From Chloroflexota bacterium (GTDB lineage: Bacteria; Chloroflexota; UBA6077; CF-72), in assembly GCA_019247135.1 (NCBI GenBank), contig JAFAPL010000517.1, positions 1 through 10,360 of the forward strand: a stretch of DNA of 10,360 nucleotides, given 5' to 3'. Both the position numbers and the translations under genes were made by a program. Numbering within the stretch: position 1 is the stretch's first letter; every line of letters starts with the position of its first letter. Of the stretch, positions 1 to 7,167 are shown piece after piece. The notes under the pieces were generated by a model. The model searched no databases and was not told the DNA's origin. It worked only from the letters and a program-made list of their open reading frames with translations.

Positions 1-47
1 CAGACTGCGCGACAGCTCCCGCCCGAGCGAGAAAGTGTAGGCACGCG

Positions 48-1481
48 GTGACAACCGAAACCCAATCCGCCGCGAACGACAGTAACCCCGTCGCTCCACC
101 TGTAGATCTGACCGCGTTGAACCGGGCGTGGATCACCGGGCCTCATCCGGCCGCGCTGGCTGAGCTGGAAGCGTCCGAAGAGGCCGAGCCCGTTTCGACC
201 ATCAGCCCGCGGGGTGACGTCGAGGGCTACGAAGACCATGTTCGCATGTACCTGCGTGAGATCGGCACCGTCCATCTCCTCACCTGGGAGGGTGAAAAAC
301 GGCTCGCGCGTGCCATGGAAGCAGGCACCTACCTCCAGGACGTGATCAGACCTGTTGTTGCCGGATTTGGGACGGCGACCGTCCGTGGCATGTACATCGG
401 CTGCTACCGGCGTTTGCGGGATGTGTACCGCTTCCTGGTGGCCGACGCGCGGCGTGAAAACCCGCAGGTCGACGGCTGGGAGGCAGCCTGCCGCGTGGCA
501 GCTCGTGCGGACGTTGACCCGGAACACATTCGCGTGGTCGCCGAGGTGCTGGAGGTCCCGTTCGAACAAGCGGAGCACTCGCTGGTCGAAGCCTCGATTC
601 TGTGCCACATCCTGCCAGACGAGGTGTTGCGCTGGTGCGGTGTGCGTCAGCAAGACGGCGACCTGCCCGATATCGCCACATTCGAAGCCGACTGTCTCGA
701 CCAGTCCGATCCGGACGCGCTCGAGGATGCGCTCAACGACATTGAGTACGAGTCGAACAAAGCCAGGCGTGACCTGATCGAGGCCAACCTGCGCCTGGTC
801 GTCTCGGTTGCCAAGAAGTACGTCGGGCGCGGCATGTCCCTCCTGGACCTCATCCAGGAGGGGAACATCGGCCTGATGCGAGCCGTCGAGAAGTTCGAGT
901 TTCGCAAGGGGTACAAGTTCAGCACGTACGCGACCTGGTGGATCCGTCAGGCGATCACGCGGGCGATCGCCGACCAGGCGCGCACGATTCGCATCCCGGT
1001 GCACATGGTCGAGACGATCAACAAGCTTTCGCGCCTGTCGCGCCGGCTCGAACAGGACATCGGGCGCGAGCCGGCCGACGAGGAGCTCGCAGCCGAGCTG
1101 GAGCTTGGTCCCGAGCGGGTTCGTGAGATCAAGAAGGCGGCGCAAGAGCCGGTTTCACTCGAGATTCCGGTTGGCTCGGAAGACGATTCACATCTTGGTG
1201 ATTTCGTGCCCGACGAAGCGTCACTGTCGCCTGCTGATGTCGCAACACGCCAGATGCTCAAGGAGCAAATGGACGACGTGCTGGACTCGCTCACGTCGCG
1301 AGAGCGACGGGTGTTGCAGTTGCGCTTTGGACTGGAAGACGGTCGCCAGCGAACGCTGGAAGAGGTGGGCCGCGAATTTGGCGTCACGCGCGAGCGCATT
1401 CGTCAGATCGAAGCCAAAGCGCTGCGCAAATTGCGCCACCCCACGCGCTCGCGCAAGTTACGCGACTATTTCGACCACTAG
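48..1481 (+). CDS. rpoD: Primary (housekeeping) sigma-70 factor, RpoD/SigA type
   Basis: This 477-residue protein directs RNA polymerase to housekeeping promoters. Region 1.2 is near residues 61-95 ([16 protein letters not shown]). Regions 2.1-2.4 run from about 238 to 315, with [12 protein letters not shown], the core-binding [17 protein letters not shown], and [14 protein letters not shown] for -10 melting and recognition. Region 3 follows at about 316-395. Region 4 (about 408-465) holds [18 protein letters not shown] and the -35-binding helix-turn-helix [19 protein letters not shown]. Full group-1 motifs argue against an alternative sigma. Residues 96-235 form a spacer between regions 1.2 and 2.1 that I cannot match to a named domain; it sits where other primary sigmas carry a non-conserved region. 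The N-terminus lacks an obvious acidic region 1.1. The start is GTG, with only a weak AGG 6 bases upstream, so the exact start is less certain than the gene. The promoter lies outside the window. Confidence 0.95.
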   Translation: MTTETQSAANDSNPVAPPVDLTALNRAWITGPHPAALAELEASEEAEPVSTISPRGDVEGYEDHVRMYLREIGTVHLLTWEGEKRLARAMEAGTYLQDVIRPVVAGFGTATVRGMYIGCYRRLRDVYRFLVADARRENPQVDGWEAACRVAARADVDPEHIRVVAEVLEVPFEQAEHSLVEASILCHILPDEVLRWCGVRQQDGDLPDIATFEADCLDQSDPDALEDALNDIEYESNKARRDLIEANLRLVVSVAKKYVGRGMSLLDLIQEGNIGLMRAVEKFEFRKGYKFSTYATWWIRQAITRAIADQARTIRIPVHMVETINKLSRLSRRLEQDIGREPADEELAAELELGPERVREIKKAAQEPVSLEIPVGSEDDSHLGDFVPDEASLSPADVATRQMLKEQMDDVLDSLTSRERRVLQLRFGLEDGRQRTLEEVGREFGVTRERIRQIEAKALRKLRHPTRSRKLRDYFDH

Positions 1482-1497
1482 GTTTTCTTTGTGATGT

Positions 1498-1523
1498 GGG
1501 AGCCCGCTCATGAGCGGGCTCCC
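1498..1523 (+). terminator. Perfect 26-bp palindrome after rpoD, probable terminator
   Basis: The two 13-base arms GGGAGCCCGCTCA and TGAGCGGGCTCCC are exact reverse complements with no spacer. As RNA they would fold with a CATG loop, starting 16 bases after the rpoD stop. Only C residues follow, not a U-tract; a T-rich run (TTTTCTTT, 1483-1490) lies on the 5' side instead. That run would give a U-tract to transcripts arriving from the opposite strand. I infer a factor-assisted or structure-only terminator, or a site protecting the mRNA 3' end. Confidence 0.6.
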
Positions 1524-1547
1524 CCGACCTGGACTTACGTGGGGGGC

Positions 1548-1576
1548 TTCCGGTAAACGCCACGGCGGCGTAAGAT
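1548..1576 (+). promoter_or_regulatory. Putative promoter of the MBL-fold hydrolase gene
   Basis: TAAGAT at 1571-1576 matches the sigma-70 -10 consensus at five of six positions. The -35 region at the expected spacing (TTCCGG, 1548-1553) is poor. Transcription would begin around 1582-1584, leaving a leader of only about 8-10 bases before the ATG at 1592, which has no clear Shine-Dalgarno sequence. A leaderless or near-leaderless message is the simplest reading. The call rests on one hexamer and its position. Confidence 0.45.
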
Positions 1577-1591
1577 GGCGCGCAGCCGAGT

Positions 1592-2404
1592 ATGCAGCTG
1601 TGGTCCTTCGCCTCGGGCAGCGACGGCAACTGTTACCTGGTCGAGTCCGAAGGGACCGCGGTCATGGTCGAATGCGGGCGGCCTTACCAGCAGATCAAGG
1701 ATTGCCTCGCCCGTGTCGGCATCGAACCAGACGCGTTGAGCGGCGTACTGCTGACACACGCACATGGTGACCACTCGCGCTCGGCCCGCTCCCTGTCGCG
1801 AGAGTTCAACGTGCCGATCTACGCGAGCCGGGGCACGCTCGCGGCGCTCGGGTTTCAAGAGCAAGAGCACACACATGCGCGGCCGATGGACTCAGGCAAG
1901 ACCGTCAGCATCGGCCAGATGGACGTCACCCCGTTCGCCGTCCCACATGATTGCAACGAGCCCTTCGGGTTCCGACTCGAATCAGGCACCGGCCGAACCT
2001 GCGTCACGACAGATCTCGGCTGGGTACCGGCGAGCGTCGCCCGCCAGTTCCGCGACCTGGACTTGCTGGTGCTCGAAGCCAACTACGATCCCTATCTTCT
2101 AGAGACAGGCACCTACCCTGTGTTTCTCAAGCGCCGGGTCGCAGGCACCTACGGGCACCTGTCGAATCAGGCAGCGGCGCATGCCATTGCCGCGTGTGGC
2201 GACCGCGCACCGCGCTCGGTCTGGCTGGCGCATCTGAGTGAGCAGAACAACAGCCCGAAGCACGCCCTGCAAACCGTCTTTCGTGTATTGAAGCGCCGCG
2301 GCCTGACGCACATCTCGCTCAAGACCACCCTGCACAGGCGTGCCAATCTTCACTGGACCAGCGCCGTCGCGCGCGAGCGTCAGTTGCAACTGTTCTCGGT
2401 CTGA
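1592..2404 (+). CDS. MBL-fold metallo-hydrolase, YycJ/WalJ-like
   Basis: This 270-residue protein has the metallo-beta-lactamase fold of the YycJ/WalJ group, a family proposed to act as nucleases in DNA repair or cell-wall-linked processes; its substrate here is unknown. The N-terminus FASGSDGNCYLVES matches the family opening SGSxGNxxLVE. The metal-binding motif THAHGDH is at residues 55-61. Further candidate ligands are His119 in VPHD, Asp141 in TTDLG, His189 in GHLSN and His214 in LAHLSEQNN, in family order. There is no signal peptide or membrane segment, so it should be cytoplasmic. Length is normal for the family. The ATG lacks a convincing ribosome binding site but sits 15 bases after a TAAGAT box. 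In Firmicutes the relative is linked to the WalRK two-component genes; no such genes are here, so that role should not be transferred. Confidence 0.88.
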   Translation: MQLWSFASGSDGNCYLVESEGTAVMVECGRPYQQIKDCLARVGIEPDALSGVLLTHAHGDHSRSARSLSREFNVPIYASRGTLAALGFQEQEHTHARPMDSGKTVSIGQMDVTPFAVPHDCNEPFGFRLESGTGRTCVTTDLGWVPASVARQFRDLDLLVLEANYDPYLLETGTYPVFLKRRVAGTYGHLSNQAAAHAIAACGDRAPRSVWLAHLSEQNNSPKHALQTVFRVLKRRGLTHISLKTTLHRRANLHWTSAVARERQLQLFSV

Positions 2405-2429
2405 AGACATTCGGCGGAGCGTCGCTGCT

Positions 2430-2438
2430 TGCTAGCAT
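2430..2438 (+). promoter_or_regulatory. Putative extended -10 promoter of alaS
   Basis: TGCTAGCAT combines the extended -10 element TGn with a TAGCAT hexamer (2433-2438, four of six consensus positions). A start of transcription near 2445 would leave about 8 bases before the ATG at 2453. The -35 region is unrecognisable, which extended -10 promoters tolerate. The geometry resembles the box before the preceding gene. If it is used, the upstream TTG (2429) cannot be the start codon on this transcript. Confidence 0.35.
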
Positions 2439-2452
2439 CTCGCCAGCAGAGC

Positions 2453-5086
2453 ATGCCGCCGCGCTCGAGCGATGATTTGCGTGGGTCGTTTATCGACTTC
2501 TGGCGCACGCGAGACGCCCACCTACAACCTTCGTCCAGCCTGATCCCCTACAACGACCCGACGGTGCTGCTGACCACCGCCGGGATGCAGCAGTTCGCGC
2601 CCTACTTCCTGGGCCGAGAGACCTCGCCATACCCACGCTACGTCTCGGTCCAGAAGTGTTTTCGGACCTCGGACATCGACGAAGTCGGCGACCGCAGCCA
2701 TCTCACGTTCTTCGAGATGCTCGGCAATTTCTCGGTCGGCGACTACTTCAAGAACGAGGTGATCCCCTGGGCGCTCGAGTTCGTGACCGAGCACATGGGC
2801 CTAGAGCGCGAGCGGCTGTGGATCACCATCCACGAGACTGACGACGAGGCGAACGAGATCTGGCTGGGCACCGGCATTCCACAGCAACGGATCAAGCGCT
2901 TCGGCGACGAGCACAACTGGTGGGGCCCGCCGGGCAAGTCAGGACCGTGCGGCCCCAACAGCGAGCTGTATTACGAGCAGGGCCCGGGTTTCGGGTGCGG
3001 TTTCCCGGAGGATCCGCCAGGCTGCGATTGTGGACGCCTCGAGTTCTGGAACCTGGTGTTCATGCAATACAACCAGGACGAGCGGGGCGTCCGAACGCCT
3101 CTGCCGGCCAAGAACGTGGACACGGGCATGGGTATCGAACGCGCGGCCGTCGTCGCGTTCGGTTTGAAGTCCATCTATGACACCGACCTGTTCCGACCTC
3201 TGATCGATGCCGCCGCGCGGCTGGGCCAGACGGAGTACGGCCGCGACGACGCAAACGACTATGCGCTGCGCGTTCTTGCCGACCACGCGCGAGCGATGAC
3301 GTTCCTGGTCCTGGATGGGGTCGTGCCCGGCAACACGGGCCGCGAGTCCGTTCTGCGGCGGATCGTTCGGCGCGCGATTCTGTACGCACGTCGCCTGAAG
3401 ATCCAGTCCGCGTTTGTCGCGCACATGGTCGACGCGGCCGTAGCTCGCATGGGCGACCACTACCCGGAACTGCGCAGCGATGCCGTGCGTATCAAACAGG
3501 TCCTCTCGGCCGAAGAAGAGTTGTTCGAGCGGACGCTCAGCGCAGGCGTGACCCAGATGGAACGGCTCATCGGGGAGACGCGCACGAGCGGCAAAACACA
3601 CGCCGAAGGTGCGCGTGTCTTCGACTTGTTCCAGACGCACGGCTTTCCCGTAGAGCTCGCTGAGGAGATGCTGCGAGAGCAGGGCCTCGAATTCTCGCGT
3701 GCTGAATATGACGATGCATTCGCCGCCGCACGCGAACAGGCGCGGAAAGGCGCCCGCTTTTTGCAGCAGTCTGCCACGGGCGTCGGCGAATTCGGCGGCC
3801 TGCCTGCCACCGAGTTCCTTGCCTGGACCTCGACGCAGAGTGATGCACGCATACTCGCGGTGCTAGTGGAGGGAGCGCCCGTTCGAGATGCACCGACGGG
3901 AGCGCGCGGCAAGGTGGTGCTCGAGGCGTCGCCGTTCTATCCGGAGGGTGGCGGCCAGGTCGGTGATACCGGTCGCATCAGCACGGACGAGGCGGTGTTC
4001 GAGGTTGAGGATACGCAGCTCGATGGCGGTGGACACATCGTCCACAGCGGCCGCGTCGAGAGCGGAACGATTCGCGTCGGCGAGCCGGCGCGTGCCGAGG
4101 TCGACGTGCAACGCCGGGACCGCTCGCGTCGACATCACACGGCGACTCATCTCCTGCACCGTGCCCTCAAAGACGTGCTCGGCGAAGGCACCAGTCAGCA
4201 AGGCTCGTACGTGGGGCCTGATTCGTTGCGCTTCGACTTCAACTACCAGCGCGCCATGAGCCCCGAGCAGCTCGACGAAGTCGCCGCGATCATCAACGAC
4301 CGCGGCATGGACGATCTTCCCGTCGACTGGGAGATCGTGCCGCTCGACCGCGCCCGACAAATGGGCGCGGTGATGATGTTCGGTGAGAAGTATGGGGATG
4401 AAGTGCGAGTCGTCTCGATCGGCGACTACTCGCGCGAGCTGTGTGGGGGTACGCACACCCACCACTCGGGCGAGCTCGGCTCGGTGCTGATCGCCGCCGA
4501 ACACGGGATCGGCTCGGGTAAGCGCCGCATCGTCGCGTACGCGGGACGGGCCGCGCTGGCGCACCTTCGCCAACGACTCGAGACACTCGAGAGTCTCGCG
4601 ACACGTGTCGGTGCGCGAACGACCGAGGAGCTACCTCAGCGCATCGAATCGTTGCTTGAAGAGGTCGAGTCGCTCAAGCGCGAGCTGCAGCGGCGACAGC
4701 AACAACAAGCACATGCGTCGGCTGGCCAGCTCGCCGCGCGTGCTCGAGACGTACGCGGCGTGAAAGTCGTCGCAGAAGCCGTCTCGGGAGCATCGCGCGA
4801 CGAGCTCGAGCGCATGATCGACGCCGTTCGGCAGGACCTCGGGTCCGGAGTGGTCGTGCTCGGGGTCGTGGTTGACGGCCGCATCAACTTTGCCGCGGGC
4901 GTGACCCGCGATCTCTTGTCGCGCGTTCGTGCGGGTGACGTTATTAAGGAAGTGGCCGCTCGCGCTGGCGGCGGTGGCGGTGGTCGGCCCGAGTTCGCGA
5001 CGGGCGGTGGCACGCAACCAGAGCGCCTCGGAGACGCACTCCAGCACGCCTTCACGGTTGTCGACCAGGCTTTGTCGAGTGGTTGA
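2453..5086 (+). CDS. alaS: Alanyl-tRNA synthetase
   Basis: The enzyme charges tRNA-Ala with alanine and clears mischarged tRNA. With the ATG at 2453 it is 877 residues, full length. The class II catalytic core covers about 1-250 (VQKCFRTSDIDEVGDRSHLT, FFEMLGNFSVGDYFK, LEFWNLVFMQYN, GMGIER). The tRNA-binding domain includes PGNTGRESVLRRIVRRA near 292-308. The editing domain carries the zinc-site pairs H562/H566 (HTATH) and C664/H668 (CGGTH). A coiled linker rich in Gln, Glu and Arg (about 705-755) leads to the C-terminal C-Ala domain with the GGGGGGRPEFATGGG signature (840-853). Cys182, Cys191 and Cys193 cluster just before the WNLVFMQ motif. A TTG at 2429 would add eight residues and has GGAG nine bases upstream. 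I prefer 2453 because the spacing from Met to the LRGSFIDFW motif then matches the family. Confidence 0.97.
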   Translation: MPPRSSDDLRGSFIDFWRTRDAHLQPSSSLIPYNDPTVLLTTAGMQQFAPYFLGRETSPYPRYVSVQKCFRTSDIDEVGDRSHLTFFEMLGNFSVGDYFKNEVIPWALEFVTEHMGLERERLWITIHETDDEANEIWLGTGIPQQRIKRFGDEHNWWGPPGKSGPCGPNSELYYEQGPGFGCGFPEDPPGCDCGRLEFWNLVFMQYNQDERGVRTPLPAKNVDTGMGIERAAVVAFGLKSIYDTDLFRPLIDAAARLGQTEYGRDDANDYALRVLADHARAMTFLVLDGVVPGNTGRESVLRRIVRRAILYARRLKIQSAFVAHMVDAAVARMGDHYPELRSDAVRIKQVLSAEEELFERTLSAGVTQMERLIGETRTSGKTHAEGARVFDLFQTHGFPVELAEEMLREQGLEFSRAEYDDAFAAAREQARKGARFLQQSATGVGEFGGLPATEFLAWTSTQSDARILAVLVEGAPVRDAPTGARGKVVLEASPFYPEGGGQVGDTGRISTDEAVFEVEDTQLDGGGHIVHSGRVESGTIRVGEPARAEVDVQRRDRSRRHHTATHLLHRALKDVLGEGTSQQGSYVGPDSLRFDFNYQRAMSPEQLDEVAAIINDRGMDDLPVDWEIVPLDRARQMGAVMMFGEKYGDEVRVVSIGDYSRELCGGTHTHHSGELGSVLIAAEHGIGSGKRRIVAYAGRAALAHLRQRLETLESLATRVGARTTEELPQRIESLLEEVESLKRELQRRQQQQAHASAGQLAARARDVRGVKVVAEAVSGASRDELERMIDAVRQDLGSGVVVLGVVVDGRINFAAGVTRDLLSRVRAGDVIKEVAARAGGGGGGRPEFATGGGTQPERLGDALQHAFTVVDQALSSG

Positions 5087-5100
5087 GCGCCGCGCGGCGC
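5087..5100 (+). terminator. GC-only palindrome abutting the alaS stop
   Basis: GCGCCGCGCGGCGC is a perfect 14-base palindrome that begins on the base after the alaS TGA. It can form a very stable short hairpin, but no T-run follows. Like the palindrome after rpoD, it is placed as a terminator or 3'-end stabiliser. Chance is possible because the sequence is pure GC. Confidence 0.4.
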
Positions 5101-5136
5101 ACTCGTACAGGCATTCGCGTCCGTAACGTGGACGTA

Positions 5137-5165
5137 CCAAGCTCCACCGTTTTAGCGGTGATTGG
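5137..5165 (+). other. Imperfect hairpin between alaS and the baseplate-J-like gene
   Basis: CCAA (5137-5140) pairs with TTGG (5162-5165), and inside it CACCG (5145-5149) pairs with CGGTG (5156-5160) around a TTTTAG loop. Four unpaired bases (GCTC) face one A. It lies just upstream of the TATGAT box. It could be a second terminator element for alaS or a regulatory site; there is no U-tract to decide. Confidence 0.3.
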
Positions 5166-5182
5166 ATGGTAGGCTTCACGCG

Positions 5183-5188
5183 TATGAT
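5183..5188 (+). promoter_or_regulatory. Putative -10 box for the baseplate-J-like/ruvX/mltG operon
   Basis: TATGAT matches the -10 consensus at five of six positions. The best -35 candidate, TTGGAT (5162-5167), is weak and 15 bases away, shorter than ideal. Transcription would start near 5195, leaving about 37 bases before the TTG start at 5232. Its place after hairpins and before a tightly packed operon supports the call. Confidence 0.45.
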
Positions 5189-5231
5189 TGGACGCGCACG
5201 GCGGTCCACCCGCGCGGAGTAGGCGTCGCCG

Positions 5232-6695
5232 TTGCTGGCCACGATGTTCTTCCGACGCGCAAGAGTCGCCCCGCGATCTCAGGAACTGGTTTTTCTGGAC
5301 GCCGACGACGATCTGGGAACCATCCGCTCCAAACTCGAATCCAGCAGCGCCGAGGAGATCTACCTGGTCATCCCGCGGCGCTCGTCCGTCCTCCGCACGC
5401 CGCTCGAGTTCCGCATCCTCGCCCGCATCGCCAACGAGATGTCCTCAGAGACAGTCCTCGTTACCGATGACCCGTCGCGTCGACGGCTGGCCCACCAGGA
5501 AGGCTTTCGGACACGCCGCTCGCTGCGCACGCTGAAGCATCTGATGCTTGGGCCCGACCAGGCCCCGCCGCGAGTTGTGGTTCCAGACTGGGTGCCGCTC
5601 CCGAACGTGCTGTCTTTTTTCAGCTTTTTGGCGCTTCTGGTGATCGCCGCCGCGGCCGTCCTGGTGGCCTATCCGGTGATGCATGTGACGCTGGTGCCCC
5701 AGACAAACACGGTCAGCCGATCGGTTGACGTCACGGTGGACCCTGATGCCCAGGCCGCCGACCCGTCCACCGCGACCTTACCTGGGCAGCTCATGACGGC
5801 GCAGATCGACGTGTCCGACTCTGTTGAGATCCCGTCTGACCGAACGGTAGGCCAGGACAAAGCGCACGGCGAGGTCGTCGTCACGAACCGACGTGACGCC
5901 GCCCTGAACCTGCCCAAGGGTACGAGCGTGGCAACCGACGGGGGCCCAACCTTCGTCACCGATCAAGACCAACAGCTTCCGCCCCGTGTACCGGTCCGCG
6001 TGGGCATTACCGCGAGTGATCCCGGCTCTGGTGGCAACGTTGCGGTCGGCGCGATCACTCACTTTCAAGGTGGCGGGCTCGATCAGCTGGACGTAACCAA
6101 TCAGCGACCGACCACCGGCGGCACCGACCGCCAGGCGAAGGTCGTGACCGCCGACGACAAGAAAAGCCTCGAGGACAAGCTCAAAAAGGCTGCCGAGGAT
6201 AAGGGCTTCTCCGCGTTACAACAGCGAGTCGGTGCTGACCAGACCCTCGCGCACGAATCGGTCACGGTGGATGTAAAAGGCGAATCGTTCGATCAGGACG
6301 TCGGCGCTGAGACGGACCAGCTGACCGGGCGCATGACCGCCGCGGTCAGTGGCACCGTATTCCAGAACCTGGCGTACAACGACCTGGTCGGCAAGGTGCT
6401 CGAGCACGGCGCTGCATCGGGAGACCAACTGGGAGCACCGGCATCCCTGGGCACGCCGGGTGTACTGAAGGTCGACGGCCACAAGGTCATGCTCCGTGTG
6501 GACGCCTCGGGCGTCCTGCAAAGCGCGATCGACGCGGACGGGATCAGGCGCGCGTTGGTCGGAAGCTCGCCCCAGGATGCTCGCACGTACCTGGGCCGCC
6601 TGAGTGGATTGGCGGAACCGCCCAGCGTCGACGTCACGCCGTCGTGGGCGCCGCGAGCATTCCGCATTGACGTCAATGTGCGAGGGCCGAAGTAG
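5232..6695 (+). CDS. Membrane-anchored baseplate J/gp47-like protein of unknown function
   Basis: The 487-residue product has three parts. Residues about 18-100 look like a small alpha/beta domain (LVFLDADDDLGTIRSKL, IYLVIPRRSSVLRT, ETVLVTDDPSRRRLAHQEGF), alternating strands and helices as in Rossmann-like folds. One membrane helix spans about 126-148 (FFSFLALLVIAAAAVLVAY). The remaining 340 residues, predicted outside the membrane, contain a stretch resembling the baseplate J core: LPKGTSVATDGGPTFVTD (227-244), then VGITASDPGSGGNVAVGAI (257-275). A charged helix (about 307-325) and a beta-rich tail follow. No phage gene is nearby, so this is a chromosomal relative and not a tail component. 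Its function is unknown; sharing an operon with mltG suggests an envelope role. The TTG start has GGAGTAGG upstream; ATG at 5244 is the alternative, without a ribosome binding site. Confidence 0.75.
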   Translation: MLATMFFRRARVAPRSQELVFLDADDDLGTIRSKLESSSAEEIYLVIPRRSSVLRTPLEFRILARIANEMSSETVLVTDDPSRRRLAHQEGFRTRRSLRTLKHLMLGPDQAPPRVVVPDWVPLPNVLSFFSFLALLVIAAAAVLVAYPVMHVTLVPQTNTVSRSVDVTVDPDAQAADPSTATLPGQLMTAQIDVSDSVEIPSDRTVGQDKAHGEVVVTNRRDAALNLPKGTSVATDGGPTFVTDQDQQLPPRVPVRVGITASDPGSGGNVAVGAITHFQGGGLDQLDVTNQRPTTGGTDRQAKVVTADDKKSLEDKLKKAAEDKGFSALQQRVGADQTLAHESVTVDVKGESFDQDVGAETDQLTGRMTAAVSGTVFQNLAYNDLVGKVLEHGAASGDQLGAPASLGTPGVLKVDGHKVMLRVDASGVLQSAIDADGIRRALVGSSPQDARTYLGRLSGLAEPPSVDVTPSWAPRAFRIDVNVRGPK

Positions 6696-7167
6696 GCCGC
6701 TGGACGGCCGCGGGCGGGTTCTGGGCGTCGACGCCGGCGAGCGACGTGTGGGCGTCGCACTCAGCGACGAGCTGCGCATGCTGGCACGACCGGTGACGGT
6801 GCTCGATCGGCGCAACGGGCTGGCCCCCGTGCTGGATGCCCTTGCCCTTCTCGCCGAAAAGGAAGGCGTCACGCAGATGGTCGTTGGTCTGCCGTTGAAC
6901 GCCGACGGTACTAGTGGCCGCCAGGCCAGGCGCGCGGAGGAATTTGCACGCGTTGCTGCGCGTGTGGTTGGCGTGCCCGTGCAGATGTGGGACGAACGCT
7001 TGTCGACAGCCGAGGCTGAAGCAATCATGCGTTCGCAAGGCCGGAATCTTCGTCGGGCCCGGCAGCATGGCACTGTGGATGCGGTCGCGGCCGCGGTGAT
7101 CTTGCAGGACTATCTCGATGCGCAGCGCTCAGCTTTAGCCCCACCCACACCTGGAGCAGAGCAATGA
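6676..7167 (+). CDS. ruvX: RuvX/YqgF-family nuclease (putative Holliday junction resolvase or pre-16S rRNA nuclease)
   Basis: RuvX/YqgF proteins have an RNase H-like fold and are implicated in trimming the 5' end of 16S rRNA; some members resolve Holliday junctions. The start of the fold is LGVDAGERRVGVALSDE, with the catalytic-type Asp19. VVGLPLNADG follows at 69-78, then MWDERLST with Glu107, and DAVAAAVILQDYL with Asp135, matching the family's acidic triad in order. From the ATG at 6676 the product is 163 residues, slightly long because of a 14-residue N-terminal extension. This start overlaps the upstream gene by 20 bases and lacks a clear Shine-Dalgarno sequence, suggesting translational coupling. 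A GTG at 6604 would extend it by 24 residues that do not resemble the family. The last codons overlap mltG by four bases. Confidence 0.92.
   Translation: MCEGRSRPLDGRGRVLGVDAGERRVGVALSDELRMLARPVTVLDRRNGLAPVLDALALLAEKEGVTQMVVGLPLNADGTSGRQARRAEEFARVAARVVGVPVQMWDERLSTAEAEAIMRSQGRNLRRARQHGTVDAVAAAVILQDYLDAQRSALAPPTPGAEQ

Noticed and set aside
2429..2452. TTG at 2429 as the alaS start
   Set aside because: It has GGAG at good spacing, but it would add eight residues not expected in AlaS and would lie upstream of the start site predicted by the TGCTAGCAT element. It remains possible.
2939..3640. Open frame of 233 codons on the - strand inside alaS
   Set aside because: It is fully antisense to the catalytic and tRNA-binding regions of AlaS, with no recognisable domain or ribosome binding site.
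6604..6675. Upstream GTG start for ruvX
   Set aside because: It would add 24 Arg/Ser-rich residues lying wholly within the preceding coding region, unlike the RuvX family; ATG 6676 is closer to the conserved LGVDAG motif.
5232..6695. Prophage or contractile-tail remnant, suggested by the baseplate-J-like segment
   Set aside because: There is no other tail, capsid, integrase or attachment-site signal, the neighbours are core genes in tight operonic spacing, and the protein has a membrane anchor that tail baseplate proteins lack.
6216..7073. Open frame of 285 codons on the - strand across the baseplate-J-like/ruvX junction
   Set aside because: The translation is low-complexity Arg/Ser/Ala typical of a shadow frame, and both overlapped + strand genes carry conserved motifs.
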